DNA of 64,000 nt from Thalassobius vesicularis (GTDB lineage Bacteria > Pseudomonadota > Alphaproteobacteria > Rhodobacterales > Rhodobacteraceae). The stretch lies in the NCBI RefSeq assembly GCF_004799325.1, contig NZ_SSMD01000010.1:1-64000 (forward strand), read 5' to 3'. The translations under genes and the position numbers were made by a program. Of this stretch, positions 20,199-27,539 are shown piece by piece. How positions within the stretch are numbered: the stretch's first letter is position 1; the number at the start of each line of letters is the position of its first letter. Below the pieces are notes generated by a model. The model was not told the DNA's origin and ran no database searches. It saw only the letters and a list, made by a program, of their open reading frames with translations.

Positions 20199-21104
20199 TC
20201 AGCGCAGTTCCGGGGGGGTGAAGCTCAGGCCGTAGCTGGCGAAAATCGCTTCCAGACGGCCGTCCTGAATGGCGGCTGCAATGGCGTCGTCCACGGCATA
20301 AGACAGCGCCTTATAGGAGAAATGCGTGGCCACGCCGACCGTCCATTTGCCCTTGGCAAAGCCGGGCAGCGGCGGGGTGTGCAGGGCCATCGCGTCGGTC
20401 AGGCCGAATTCCAGCTGGGCGCGGGTGCCCATTGCTGCCTTCGTCTCGCCCCGGCCCATCGCGGCCATCGCCTGCTGCATGTTGGCATAGCGGTTCACGT
20501 TGCCCGCCAGCGCGCCGCCCGGAAACGAGGACAGGTAGAAATCCGAGATCGAGTCATTCTCGACCGCCACCTTGTCGAAGCGGAAATAGGCCGGGACGGG
20601 CTTTTCATCCGGCTCGGGATAGGCGTCCTTGCGATAGGCGATCGCGATTTCCTCGACATGGTAGGTGCCGGTAAAGGTGACCTGCTCGATCCGGCAGGCA
20701 AAATCGCTGTCATAGGGCACGTGCAGCATCACGTTGGCGACCGCCCCGCTGACCACCGGCCCCTTCCAGATCCAGTTGCGCAGGTCGGCGTCCAGCGTCT
20801 CGCCCGCGCCAACCAGGGTAAAACGCGCCTCGACGCCCAGATCGGCCGCGATCAGCCGGGCAATGTCGATATCGACCCCGCGCGGCTTGCCGGCCTCCTC
20901 CCAGGACCAGGGGGCGAAATCCTCGTAGGCGGCAAAGGTGATGTAGCCGCGCTCTTGGATGGCATCCAGATCCGCGCCGACGATATCGCGGCTGGCGTTC
21001 TGGGGTTTGGGTTGGGGCACATAGCCTTCGCATCGGGCCAGAGCGGGCTCAGCCAGGAGGGAGAAGCTCAGAACAAGTCCGAGGGAAAGCGATGCTTTGA
21101 CCAT
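20199..21104 (-). CDS. xoxJ: XoxJ/MoxJ-like periplasmic binding protein associated with quinoprotein dehydrogenase
   Basis: 301-aa solute-binding-type protein (SBP_bac_3 fold) with a Sec signal (MVKASLSLGLVLSFSLLAEP). I use the ATG at 21104, which has AGGA nine bases upstream; a TTG at 21113 would add three residues. The sequence RCEGYVPQPKPQN ... ITFAAYEDFAPWSWEEAG ... ADLRNWIWKGPVVSGAVANV matches MoxJ/XoxJ proteins. These bind methanol dehydrogenase rather than a small ligand and are thought to help activate it. It lies 19 nt after the cytochrome gene and forms a two-gene unit with it. The partner xoxF is 6.4 kb away, separated from it by the PQQ-linked ABC system, Sel1 and cytochrome genes. 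Confidence 0.88.
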   Translation of the reverse strand: MVKASLSLGLVLSFSLLAEPALARCEGYVPQPKPQNASRDIVGADLDAIQERGYITFAAYEDFAPWSWEEAGKPRGVDIDIARLIAADLGVEARFTLVGAGETLDADLRNWIWKGPVVSGAVANVMLHVPYDSDFACRIEQVTFTGTYHVEEIAIAYRKDAYPEPDEKPVPAYFRFDKVAVENDSISDFYLSSFPGGALAGNVNRYANMQQAMAAMGRGETKAAMGTRAQLEFGLTDAMALHTPPLPGFAKGKWTVGVATHFSYKALSYAVDDAIAAAIQDGRLEAIFASYGLSFTPPELR

Positions 21105-21123
21105 GTGCCCCAATCCTTTCCGC

Positions 21124-21801
21124 TCAGTGCGCCGCGGAAAGTCCGATCGTCAGCGCCTCGGCGGCGCCCTGATAATTCGGCGTGTCGCCGGAAATCAGAT
21201 GTGCCGCGCGATACGCCACGCTGTCAGCCAGAGGCGCGCCCGAGGCGGTCTCGATCTTGTCTGCGATGCCCTGCAACTCGGTGACCAGCGCGTCGCGGTC
21301 GCCCTCGCCCCCGGTGGCCATCGCGGCCAGCTGATCGCGGATTTCACCCAGACGGGCCGAGTAATCGTCCAGCTCGCCGTCATCGGGGCGGGTCTCGATA
21401 TAGGTGCGGATGGCCCAGGCGGCTTTCTGGCCCAGCAACTCGCCAAAGGCCGGCATCTTGGTGATCCCGTTCTGGGTATAGCCGGTCTGGAACCGCTCGA
21501 CGAACCACATGTCGCCGTCCTCGTTGGCCTCCAGATAGCGCAGGTCGGGGGCCAGACCGCCCGACACCGCACCCAGCCCGTGGCAACGCGCGCAGTTCTG
21601 GTTATAGCCCGAGCTGCCGATATCCACAGCCGCCTGCCAGACTTCGGGGCCCTGGCCGCGATAGGGGTTTTCCTCCAGCCAGTCCTCGCCCACTTCGGGC
21701 AGGGCATCGGTGTCGACAGGCTGCGGCGCGACATCACCATGGGCCAGCGCCATCGACGCGGCGGTCAGCAATCCAAGGGCGGTCAAAGCGGTGCGTTTCA
21801 T
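21124..21801 (-). CDS. Periplasmic cytochrome c of the PedF / CycB (c550/c553i) type
   Basis: 225 aa with a signal peptide (MKRTALTALGLLTAASMALA). One haem-binding motif CARCH (Cys70, Cys73, His74) and a downstream Met in GITKMPAFGE as likely sixth ligand. After the cytochrome fold comes a helical C-terminal extension (about 140-225). It resembles the cytochrome c550 found beside PQQ alcohol dehydrogenases (PedF) and CycB next to xoxF in Paracoccus. It probably takes electrons from XoxF. Upstream of xoxJ in the same unit; divergent from the PQQ-linked ABC operon. Confidence 0.86.
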   Translation of the reverse strand: MKRTALTALGLLTAASMALAHGDVAPQPVDTDALPEVGEDWLEENPYRGQGPEVWQAAVDIGSSGYNQNCARCHGLGAVSGGLAPDLRYLEANEDGDMWFVERFQTGYTQNGITKMPAFGELLGQKAAWAIRTYIETRPDDGELDDYSARLGEIRDQLAAMATGGEGDRDALVTELQGIADKIETASGAPLADSVAYRAAHLISGDTPNYQGAAEALTIGLSAAH

Positions 21802-21962
21802 TCTCGGGTCCTCCCGTTGAGTGGCTTTTACCGGGTCTTAAACCGCCTTGATCCGACAGGGATATTCGACCTTCGTTCAACTTCGGCCGGATTCCCGACT
21901 TTGGTCTAATGGCAGCGGGGTGCACCCTGCCCGTACCTTCGTCGCACTACGGGAGGACACTC
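21802..21962. promoter_or_regulatory. Divergent promoter with GACTTTGGTCTAAT motif
   Basis: 161 nt between the cytochrome gene and the PQQ-linked ABC operon. GACTTTGGTCTAAT (21897-21910) matches the half-site of the locus-wide palindrome. A looser GGGTCTTAAACC lies near 21834. GGGAGGAC (about 21950) is the ribosome-binding site for the gene at 21963. Confidence 0.5.
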
Positions 21963-23126
21963 ATGCGACGACTGGTTCTGACAGCTGGCGTTCTGGCGCT
22001 TTCGGCATTTTCGGCCGCCGCCGATGTCGCCGTGCGCGTGACCTACCTGCGCCACGAACAGATCCGCCCCCCCGTGCTGTCGAACCTGGACGAGGTGCCG
22101 GCCGACCTTGGCGTCGCAGGGGCCGAGCTGGCGATCAACGACAGCCGCACCACCGGAAAATTCCTGGGCCATACCTACGATCTTACGCTGGTGTCCGTCC
22201 CGCCCGAGGGCGATTTGATCGCCGCCGCCCGCACCGCGCTGGGCGAGACGCGCCTTGTGGTGCTGGACATGCCGGGGGCCGAGATGCTGGCCGTCGCCGA
22301 CCTGCCCGAGGCCGCCGGCGCGCTGCTGTTCAACGCCACACAGGCCGATCCGGCCCTGCGCGAACAGGACTGCCGCGCCAACCTGCTGCACACCCTGCCC
22401 GACCAGGACATGCGCGCCGATGCGCTGATGCAATTCGTGGCCGCCCGCCGCTGGACCGACCTTGCGCTGATCGAAGGCACCCATCCGGGCGATCAGGCCT
22501 GGGCGCAGGCGCTGCGCGACAGTGCCCGCAAGTTCGGCCTGAAGATCGGTGCCGAGAAAACCTGGGCCTTTGACGCCGACATGCGCCGCAATGCCTCGCA
22601 AGAGGTGCCGCTGTTCACGCAATCCTTGGGCAAATACGACCTGCTGCTGGTCGCGGACGAGCTGGGCGATTTCGCCCGCTACATCCCGTTCAACACGTGG
22701 CTCGCCCGGCCTGTTGCGGGCTCGGTCTCGCTGGTGCCGGTCGCCTGGAACCGCGTGATGGAGCAATGGGGCGCCGTGCAGATGCAGGACCGGTTCCGCG
22801 CCCTCGCCGCCCGCGACATGCTCCCCGAGGATTACGCCTCCTGGGCCGCCATCCGCGCCCTGTCCGAGGCCGCCACCCGCACCTCCAGCGCCGATCCCGC
22901 CACTCTGCGCGCCTATATCCTGTCCGACGCGTTCGAACTGGCCGCCTTCAAGGGCCGCCCGCTGTCCTTCCGCCCGTGGAACGGCCAGTTGCGCCAGCCC
23001 ATCGCGCTGGTCAGCGGCGAGGCCGTCGTCGCGCAAGCGCCCCTCGAAGGCTTCCTGCACCAGCGCAACGAGCTGGACACGCTGGGCCGCGACCTACCCG
23101 AAACCCGATGCGAGGCTTTCCAATGA
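21963..23126 (+). CDS. PQQ-associated ABC transporter periplasmic binding-like protein
   Basis: 387 aa from the ATG at 21963 (MRRLVLTAGVLALSAFSAAA), which follows a GGGAGGAC site; a longer frame from 21909 is unlikely. It has a Sec signal and a type I periplasmic-binding-protein fold without the usual amino-acid-binding signature. It matches the family of binding-like proteins found only in PQQ-dependent alcohol-dehydrogenase loci. It heads a tight operon with a beta-propeller, a small periplasmic protein, an ATPase and an ABC-2 permease. ABC-2 permeases normally export, so a binding protein here is odd. Ligand unknown. Confidence 0.83.
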   Translation: MRRLVLTAGVLALSAFSAAADVAVRVTYLRHEQIRPPVLSNLDEVPADLGVAGAELAINDSRTTGKFLGHTYDLTLVSVPPEGDLIAAARTALGETRLVVLDMPGAEMLAVADLPEAAGALLFNATQADPALREQDCRANLLHTLPDQDMRADALMQFVAARRWTDLALIEGTHPGDQAWAQALRDSARKFGLKIGAEKTWAFDADMRRNASQEVPLFTQSLGKYDLLLVADELGDFARYIPFNTWLARPVAGSVSLVPVAWNRVMEQWGAVQMQDRFRALAARDMLPEDYASWAAIRALSEAATRTSSADPATLRAYILSDAFELAAFKGRPLSFRPWNGQLRQPIALVSGEAVVAQAPLEGFLHQRNELDTLGRDLPETRCEAFQ

Positions 23127-24073
23127 AACTGCTGCTGCCCCTGTTGCTGCTGCCCTGTGCGGCAATGGCCGAGGAAATCTGGGTCACCAACGAAAAGGAC
23201 AACACGATCAGCGTGATCGACGTCGCCACGCTGTCCGTGACCCGCACGATCGAGACCGGAGAGCGCCCGCGCGGCATCACCTTCAGCCACGATTACAGCC
23301 GCGTCTATATCTGCGCCTCGGACAGCGACACCGTGCAGGTGATGGACCCGGAAACCGGGCAGATCCTGCACAACCTGCCCTCGGGCGAAGACCCCGAGCA
23401 ATTCGTGCTGCACCCCGATGACCGGCACCTCTACATAGCCAACGAAAACGACGCGATCACCACCGTCGTGGATACCGAAACCCGCACCGTGATCGCCCAG
23501 ATCGACGTCGGGATAGAACCCGAGGGCATGGCCGTTTCCCCCGATGGCCAGATGGTCATCACCACCTCGGAAACCACCAACATGGCGCATTGGATCGATA
23601 CCGAGACGCGCCAGATCATCGCCAACACGCTGGTCGACGCCCGCCCGCGCCACGCCGAATTCGCCGCCCACGGGGCCGAGCTGTGGGTCAGCGCCGAAAT
23701 CGGCGGCACGGTCAGCGTTTTTGACACTGGCTCCAAGGCCGAAAAGGCCAAGATCGGCTTTGCCATCAAGGGCGTGCACCCCGACCGCATCCAGCCCGTG
23801 GGGTTCGAGTTCACCGATGACGAACAGACCGCCTTTGTCGCGCTCGGCCCGTCGAACCACGTCGCCGTGGTCAACGCCCAGACCTATGAGGTCGAGGAGT
23901 ACATCCTTGTCGGCCGCCGCGTCTGGCACATGGCCTTCAACAGCGACAAAAGCCTGCTGTTCACCACCAACGGCGTTTCCGGCGATGTCACCGTCATCGA
24001 CGTGGCCAGCCGCAAACCCCTGAAAACCATCAAGGTCGGCCGCTTCCCCTGGGGCGCGGCCCTGCGCCCCTGA
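23123..24073 (+). CDS. PQQ-associated YVTN-type beta-propeller periplasmic protein
   Basis: 316 aa from the ATG at 23123, overlapping the preceding stop by 4 nt. Signal peptide MKLLLPLLLLPCAAMA. The mature protein is made of YVTN-like blades, for example IWVTNEKDNTISVIDVATLS and LYIANENDAITTVVDTETR, about seven repeats. It belongs to the beta-propeller family confined to PQQ-dependent catabolism loci. A scaffold or binding role in the periplasm is likely; no catalytic residues are evident. Confidence 0.85.
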   Translation: MKLLLPLLLLPCAAMAEEIWVTNEKDNTISVIDVATLSVTRTIETGERPRGITFSHDYSRVYICASDSDTVQVMDPETGQILHNLPSGEDPEQFVLHPDDRHLYIANENDAITTVVDTETRTVIAQIDVGIEPEGMAVSPDGQMVITTSETTNMAHWIDTETRQIIANTLVDARPRHAEFAAHGAELWVSAEIGGTVSVFDTGSKAEKAKIGFAIKGVHPDRIQPVGFEFTDDEQTAFVALGPSNHVAVVNAQTYEVEEYILVGRRVWHMAFNSDKSLLFTTNGVSGDVTVIDVASRKPLKTIKVGRFPWGAALRP

Positions 24074-24084
24074 AAGGAGGCACC

Positions 24085-24513
24085 ATGAAACCCCTGCTGA
24101 TCGCCCTTCTGCTGGCCTCCCCCGCATTGGCCGACGATGACACGCCGAAATTCGGCATGGCGGGCCTCTTGTCGTCAAAGAATAAGCAAGACCTGCCCCC
24201 CATCACCCTGTCCGCCGGCGAACCCCTCGCCGCCGCCCCGTGGGAGCTGACATCCGGCACCTATTACGAGTTTGAAATCCAGTCCGACGGCAGCCAGGAA
24301 CTGGCCCTGATCGGCCCCGAATTCTTCCGCGCGATCTGGATCGACGAGATCGTCGTGCAGGGGCTGGAGATCCGCCCGCTGGGGCTGGATTCACTGGAAT
24401 TTGACGAGGCGGGCGAGATGGAGATCGGGTTCATCGCTATCAAACCCGGCAGCTACACCCTGCGCGTTCCCGGCGCGGGCGATCTGCAAACCCTGCAGAT
24501 CACCATCCGATGA
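24085..24513 (+). CDS. Small periplasmic protein of the PQQ-linked ABC operon, function unknown
   Basis: 142 aa with signal peptide MKPLLIALLLASPALA. The mature protein is acidic and predicted mostly beta strand (YYEFEIQSDGSQELALIGPE, SYTLRVPGAGDLQTLQITIR), reminiscent of a cupredoxin-like sandwich. It has no histidine or cysteine and so cannot bind copper in the usual way. It follows an AAAGGAGG site 12 nt after the beta-propeller and overlaps the ATPase gene by 4 nt, so it is surely part of the operon. I do not recognise a function. Confidence 0.75.
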   Translation: MKPLLIALLLASPALADDDTPKFGMAGLLSSKNKQDLPPITLSAGEPLAAAPWELTSGTYYEFEIQSDGSQELALIGPEFFRAIWIDEIVVQGLEIRPLGLDSLEFDEAGEMEIGFIAIKPGSYTLRVPGAGDLQTLQITIR

Positions 24514-25229
24514 CCGGCCTTTCCGTCCACGACCTGCGGTTCAACTACGGCCCGAAACAGGCGCTGGACGGGGTCTCCTTCGACATCGCTCCGGGCGCGT
24601 TCTGCGCCCTGCTTGGCCCCAATGGCGCGGGCAAATCCACGCTGATGGCGCTGCTGACGCGCCTGTTCACCACGCGCCACGGCACGATCCGCGTCGCCGG
24701 TCACGATCTGGCCCGCGATCCCCGCCTTGCGCTGGCCCGGATCGGAGTCGTCTTCCAGCAAACCACGCTGGATCTGGACCTGTCGGTCTATCGCAACCTG
24801 TCGTATTTCGCCGCCCTTCACGGCATTTCCGGCCGCGAGGCGCATACCCGCATCATGGAGGCGCTGGACCGCCTCGGCATGGCCGAACGCGCTCATGAAA
24901 CCGCCCGCGATCTGAACGGCGGCCACCGGCGCCGGGCCGAGATTGCCCGCTGCCTGATCCACCGCCCCTCGGTCCTGTTGCTGGACGAACCCACCGTCGG
25001 GCTGGACGCCGCCGCCCGCCGCACCATCACCGACCACGTCCACGATCTGGCCCGCGATACCGGCCTGACCGTCCTCTGGGCCACGCATCTGAGTGACGAG
25101 GTCCGCGACACCGACCGCCTGATCGTTCTGCATCAGGGCCGCGTTCTGGCCGACGGCCTTGCCGGCCCCCTGCGCGGCCCGCACCCCTTGGCCGACTACT
25201 TCCTGTCGCTGACAGGGGCCCCCGCATGA
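24510..25229 (+). CDS. PQQ-associated ABC transporter ATP-binding protein
   Basis: 239 aa. Walker A GPNGAGKST, Walker B VLLLDEPTVGLD and switch HLSDEVRDTD are intact. The signature region reads LNGGHRRRAEIARCL, an LNGG variant of LSGG. The sequence fits the ATPase family tied to PQQ-dependent alcohol dehydrogenases. It drives the ABC-2 permease encoded next (4-nt overlap). Confidence 0.88.
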   Translation: MTGLSVHDLRFNYGPKQALDGVSFDIAPGAFCALLGPNGAGKSTLMALLTRLFTTRHGTIRVAGHDLARDPRLALARIGVVFQQTTLDLDLSVYRNLSYFAALHGISGREAHTRIMEALDRLGMAERAHETARDLNGGHRRRAEIARCLIHRPSVLLLDEPTVGLDAAARRTITDHVHDLARDTGLTVLWATHLSDEVRDTDRLIVLHQGRVLADGLAGPLRGPHPLADYFLSLTGAPA

Positions 25230-26014
25230 GCTGGCTCATCGCCCTACACGCCATCGTCCTGCGCGAGGCGCTGCGCTTTACCCGGCAACGCGGCCGCTTC
25301 ATCGCCGCCCTCGTCCGCCCCTTGGTCTGGCTGATCGTCTTCGCCGCCGGGTTCCGCGCCGCCCTGGGCCTGTCGATCACCCCGCCGTACGAGACCTACA
25401 TCACCTACGACATCTACATCGTCCCCGGCCTGTGCGGCATGATCGTGCTGTTCAACGGGATGCAAAGCTCCCTCTCGCTGGTCTATGACCGCGAAATGGG
25501 CTCGATGCGCCTGCTGCTGACCAGTCCCCTGCCGCGCTGGTGGCTGCTGGTGTGCCGCCTGATCGCCTCGACCGTGATTTCGGCGCTGCAAGTTTACACC
25601 TTCCTCGGCATCGCCGCCGTTTACGGCATCACCTTCCCGCCGCTGGGCTATGTCGCCGTCCTGCCCGCCCTGCTGATCGCCGGGCTGATGCTGGGCGCGC
25701 TGGGGCTGGCACTGTCTTCGACCATCTCGCAGCTGGAAAACTTCGCCGGTGTCATGAACTTCGTCATCTTCCCGATGTTCTTCCTGTCCTCGGCCCTCTA
25801 CCCACTGTGGAAAATGGCCGAAAGCTCGGAGCTGCTGCACGACATCTGCGCCGTGAACCCCTTCACCCACGCGGTCGAGATGATCCGCTTCGCCCTCTAC
25901 GCCCAGGCCAACCTGCCCGCCCTCGGCTGGACCCTGCTGGCCGGGGTGATCCTGCTCGCGCTGGCACTCTGGGGCTACGATCCGGCGCGGGGCTTGCTGC
26001 GCCGCAAGGGCTAG
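25226..26014 (+). CDS. PQQ-associated ABC-2 type permease
   Basis: 262 aa with about six membrane helices and the ABC-2 core GMQSSLSLVYDREMGSMRLLLTSPLPRWWLL (in part: YDREMGSMRLLLTSPLPRWW). Such permeases export lipids, polysaccharides or drugs. The family is the one linked to PQQ alcohol-oxidation loci (PedC-like). It ends the operon; a perfect GGTCGTACGACC palindrome follows 7 nt after the stop. Confidence 0.87.
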   Translation: MSWLIALHAIVLREALRFTRQRGRFIAALVRPLVWLIVFAAGFRAALGLSITPPYETYITYDIYIVPGLCGMIVLFNGMQSSLSLVYDREMGSMRLLLTSPLPRWWLLVCRLIASTVISALQVYTFLGIAAVYGITFPPLGYVAVLPALLIAGLMLGALGLALSSTISQLENFAGVMNFVIFPMFFLSSALYPLWKMAESSELLHDICAVNPFTHAVEMIRFALYAQANLPALGWTLLAGVILLALALWGYDPARGLLRRKG

Positions 26015-26020
26015 CACCAA

Positions 26021-26032
26021 GGTCGTACGACC
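26021..26032. promoter_or_regulatory. Perfect GGTCGTACGACC palindrome before the Sel1 gene
   Basis: A 12-bp perfect palindrome, with CCAA on its left, centred about 64 nt before the ATG at 26090. An identical 12-mer occurs at 27421-27432 before xoxF. Likely operator; regulator inferred. Confidence 0.6.
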
Positions 26033-26089
26033 ACTGCGCGCTTAGCCCACGCCCCCACCTGCGCTACACTCGCAGCAGGAGGCCCCTTT

Positions 26090-26626
26090 ATGAAACACGT
26101 CATGATCGCCGCCCTGTTGCTGGCCACCCCCGCCCTTGCCACCGATGACGACCCGGGCGGAGAGCTGAACCCGCTCGAATCCGGCTTTGGCCGCGTCATG
26201 CGCAATGTCGAGGAGGGCAAGCTCGACATGACCACCTGCGCCACCGGCTATTACATCACCAAATCCGGCCGGCACGAGCTGGCCCGCAAACTGTTCGAGG
26301 CCTGCGCCAATGCCGGCTATTCCGCCGCGATGACGTGGATGAGCCAGCTCGACAACAACGGGCTGGGGGGCGAGTACAACCCCGATGCCTCGGCCGACTG
26401 GGACCGCCGCGCCGCTGAAACCGGCGATCCGGTGGGCAAGTTCAACTACGGGCTGGACCTGATGCGCGGTCACGGCGTTGCCCAGAACGAGGCACTTGGC
26501 CGCCAGCTGGTCGACCAGGCCGCCGCCGAGGGGCTGGACATCGCCCAACGCCTGCAAGGTGCCGACTATGATCTGGACGAGGTCACTCCGGACGCCGACA
26601 ACTGGAAATATGCACCGATGTTCTGA
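26090..26626 (+). CDS. Periplasmic Sel1-repeat protein
   Basis: 178 aa with signal peptide (MKHVMIAALLLATPALA) and two to three Sel1-like repeats (HELARKLFEACANAGYSAAM, AETGDPVGKFNYGLDLMRGH). Sel1 repeats are alpha-solenoids used for protein contacts. An AGGAGG site precedes the ATG at 26090. It has its own palindromic operator and stands between the ABC operon and the cytochrome/xoxF genes. It probably helps assemble or protect a periplasmic component of the alcohol-oxidation system; inference only. Confidence 0.8.
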   Translation: MKHVMIAALLLATPALATDDDPGGELNPLESGFGRVMRNVEEGKLDMTTCATGYYITKSGRHELARKLFEACANAGYSAAMTWMSQLDNNGLGGEYNPDASADWDRRAAETGDPVGKFNYGLDLMRGHGVAQNEALGRQLVDQAAAEGLDIAQRLQGADYDLDEVTPDADNWKYAPMF

Positions 26627-26636
26627 GGGAGGCGAA

Positions 26637-26683
26637 CAAGAATTTTTCAAAAATTCTTGTCCAAATTCTTTCAAAGAATTTGG
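26637..26683. repeat. Two adjacent perfect 23-nt palindromes
   Basis: The first (26637-26659) has 11-nt arms CAAGAATTTTT / AAAAATTCTTG about a single C. The second (26661-26683) has arms CCAAATTCTTT / AAAGAATTTGG about a single C. One T separates them. They lie 11 nt after the Sel1 stop. The AT-rich stems stand out from the GC-rich surroundings. They may terminate transcription or be a dispersed repeat of the lineage; a single-base loop means the hairpins would open at the tip. Confidence 0.7.
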
Positions 26684-26714
26684 CGCTGCCAATCCGAACG
26701 ATCCGCCCCGTCTA

Positions 26715-26740
26715 CGACTTTGGTCGTACGACTAAAGTCG
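26715..26740. promoter_or_regulatory. 26-bp near-perfect operator palindrome before cytochrome c gene
   Basis: The two halves, CGACTTTGGTCGT and ACGACTAAAGTCG, are reverse complements except at one position. This is the longest and best version of the motif shared by the PQQ/xox promoters. It is centred about 105 nt before the cytochrome ATG at 26832. An AT-rich stretch (26748-26780) between may hold the promoter. Confidence 0.65.
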
Positions 26741-26831
26741 CATCTAAGTTACTGCTTTTATTGATCTTTATCAAGAAATACACATCTTGAAAAGGGGTAA
26801 TGTCGCGTCATCCCAAACCCCGGAGGACCTG

Positions 26832-27242
26832 ATGAAACACACCCTTATCGCCCTGAGCCTGGCTCTGGCCCCGCTGCCCGCCCTTGCCAATGACGCCACC
26901 TTCGAGGCCGTCAAGGTCGAGGCCGGAGAGAAGCTCTTTGCCGCTGAATGCCGCCGTTGCCACGCCACCGACGCCAGCCACGACAGCTATGGCCCGCCGC
27001 TGGAAAACGTGATCGACCGCGCCGCTGGCAGCTACCCGGATTACCCGTACTCGACCGCGCTCAGCGCCTCGGGGATCGTCTGGACCGAGGCCGCCCTGCG
27101 CGCATGGATGGAGGATAACCGCGGCTTCATGCCCGGCACCAAGATGCGCCATGTCGGCATCACCGACACCACCGTGCAGAACTTCATCCTGGCGTACCTG
27201 CGCTCGGTCACCACGCGGGATGGAAAGGCCGTTCAGGACTGA
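26832..27242 (+). CDS. Small periplasmic class I cytochrome c
   Basis: 136 aa from the ATG at 26832 (MKHTLIALSLALAPLPALAN), which has CGGAGGA at a normal distance; a start at 26787 would put sequence before the signal peptide. Haem motif CRRCH (Cys40, Cys43, His44) and Met candidates in GFMPGTKM. It is small for XoxG/cytochrome cL (about 170-190). It sits directly before xoxF, with operator palindromes on both sides. Likely electron acceptor or relay for XoxF; the PedF-like cytochrome at 21124 is a second candidate. Confidence 0.85.
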   Translation: MKHTLIALSLALAPLPALANDATFEAVKVEAGEKLFAAECRRCHATDASHDSYGPPLENVIDRAAGSYPDYPYSTALSASGIVWTEAALRAWMEDNRGFMPGTKMRHVGITDTTVQNFILAYLRSVTTRDGKAVQD

Positions 27243-27539
27243 TCCGGCCCGCCGGCCGGGGGGCGACTTTGGGCGTAGACGCAGCGCCTGTCACCCCCCG
27301 TGCCAACTTTGCGTATCACATTAACTATGCATCGCTACCAACTGTTTTAATTTATACTTTCACGAAAAACATCGACACCCCAACCACCCATTCATCTGAT
27401 CGCCTCCGACCGATTTCAAGGGTCGTACGACCTTTGTGCAATTTCGTCCAAACCGCCGCCTCCAAATAATGCCACCAGCCGCAGCACCGTCCGTGCGGAA
27501 GGCACTCTGGCTAGGATAACACCCCAAGGGAGGAAACCG
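27243..27539. promoter_or_regulatory. xoxF promoter region with two motif copies
   Basis: 297 nt without a gene. It holds CGACTTTGGGCGTAGACG (27264-27281), an imperfect half-palindrome. It also holds a perfect GGTCGTACGACC (27421-27432) flanked by CAAG and TTTG, about 110 nt before the xoxF ATG. Between them is an AT-rich block (about 27305-27375) suited to a promoter or long leader. GGGAGGAAAC (27529-27538) is the xoxF ribosome-binding site. An in-frame stretch from 27269 shows no domain and I do not call it a gene. Confidence 0.6.

Noticed and set aside
27269-27469. Small open frame before xoxF
   Set aside because: No ribosome-binding site or family signal; it overlaps the operator at 27421.
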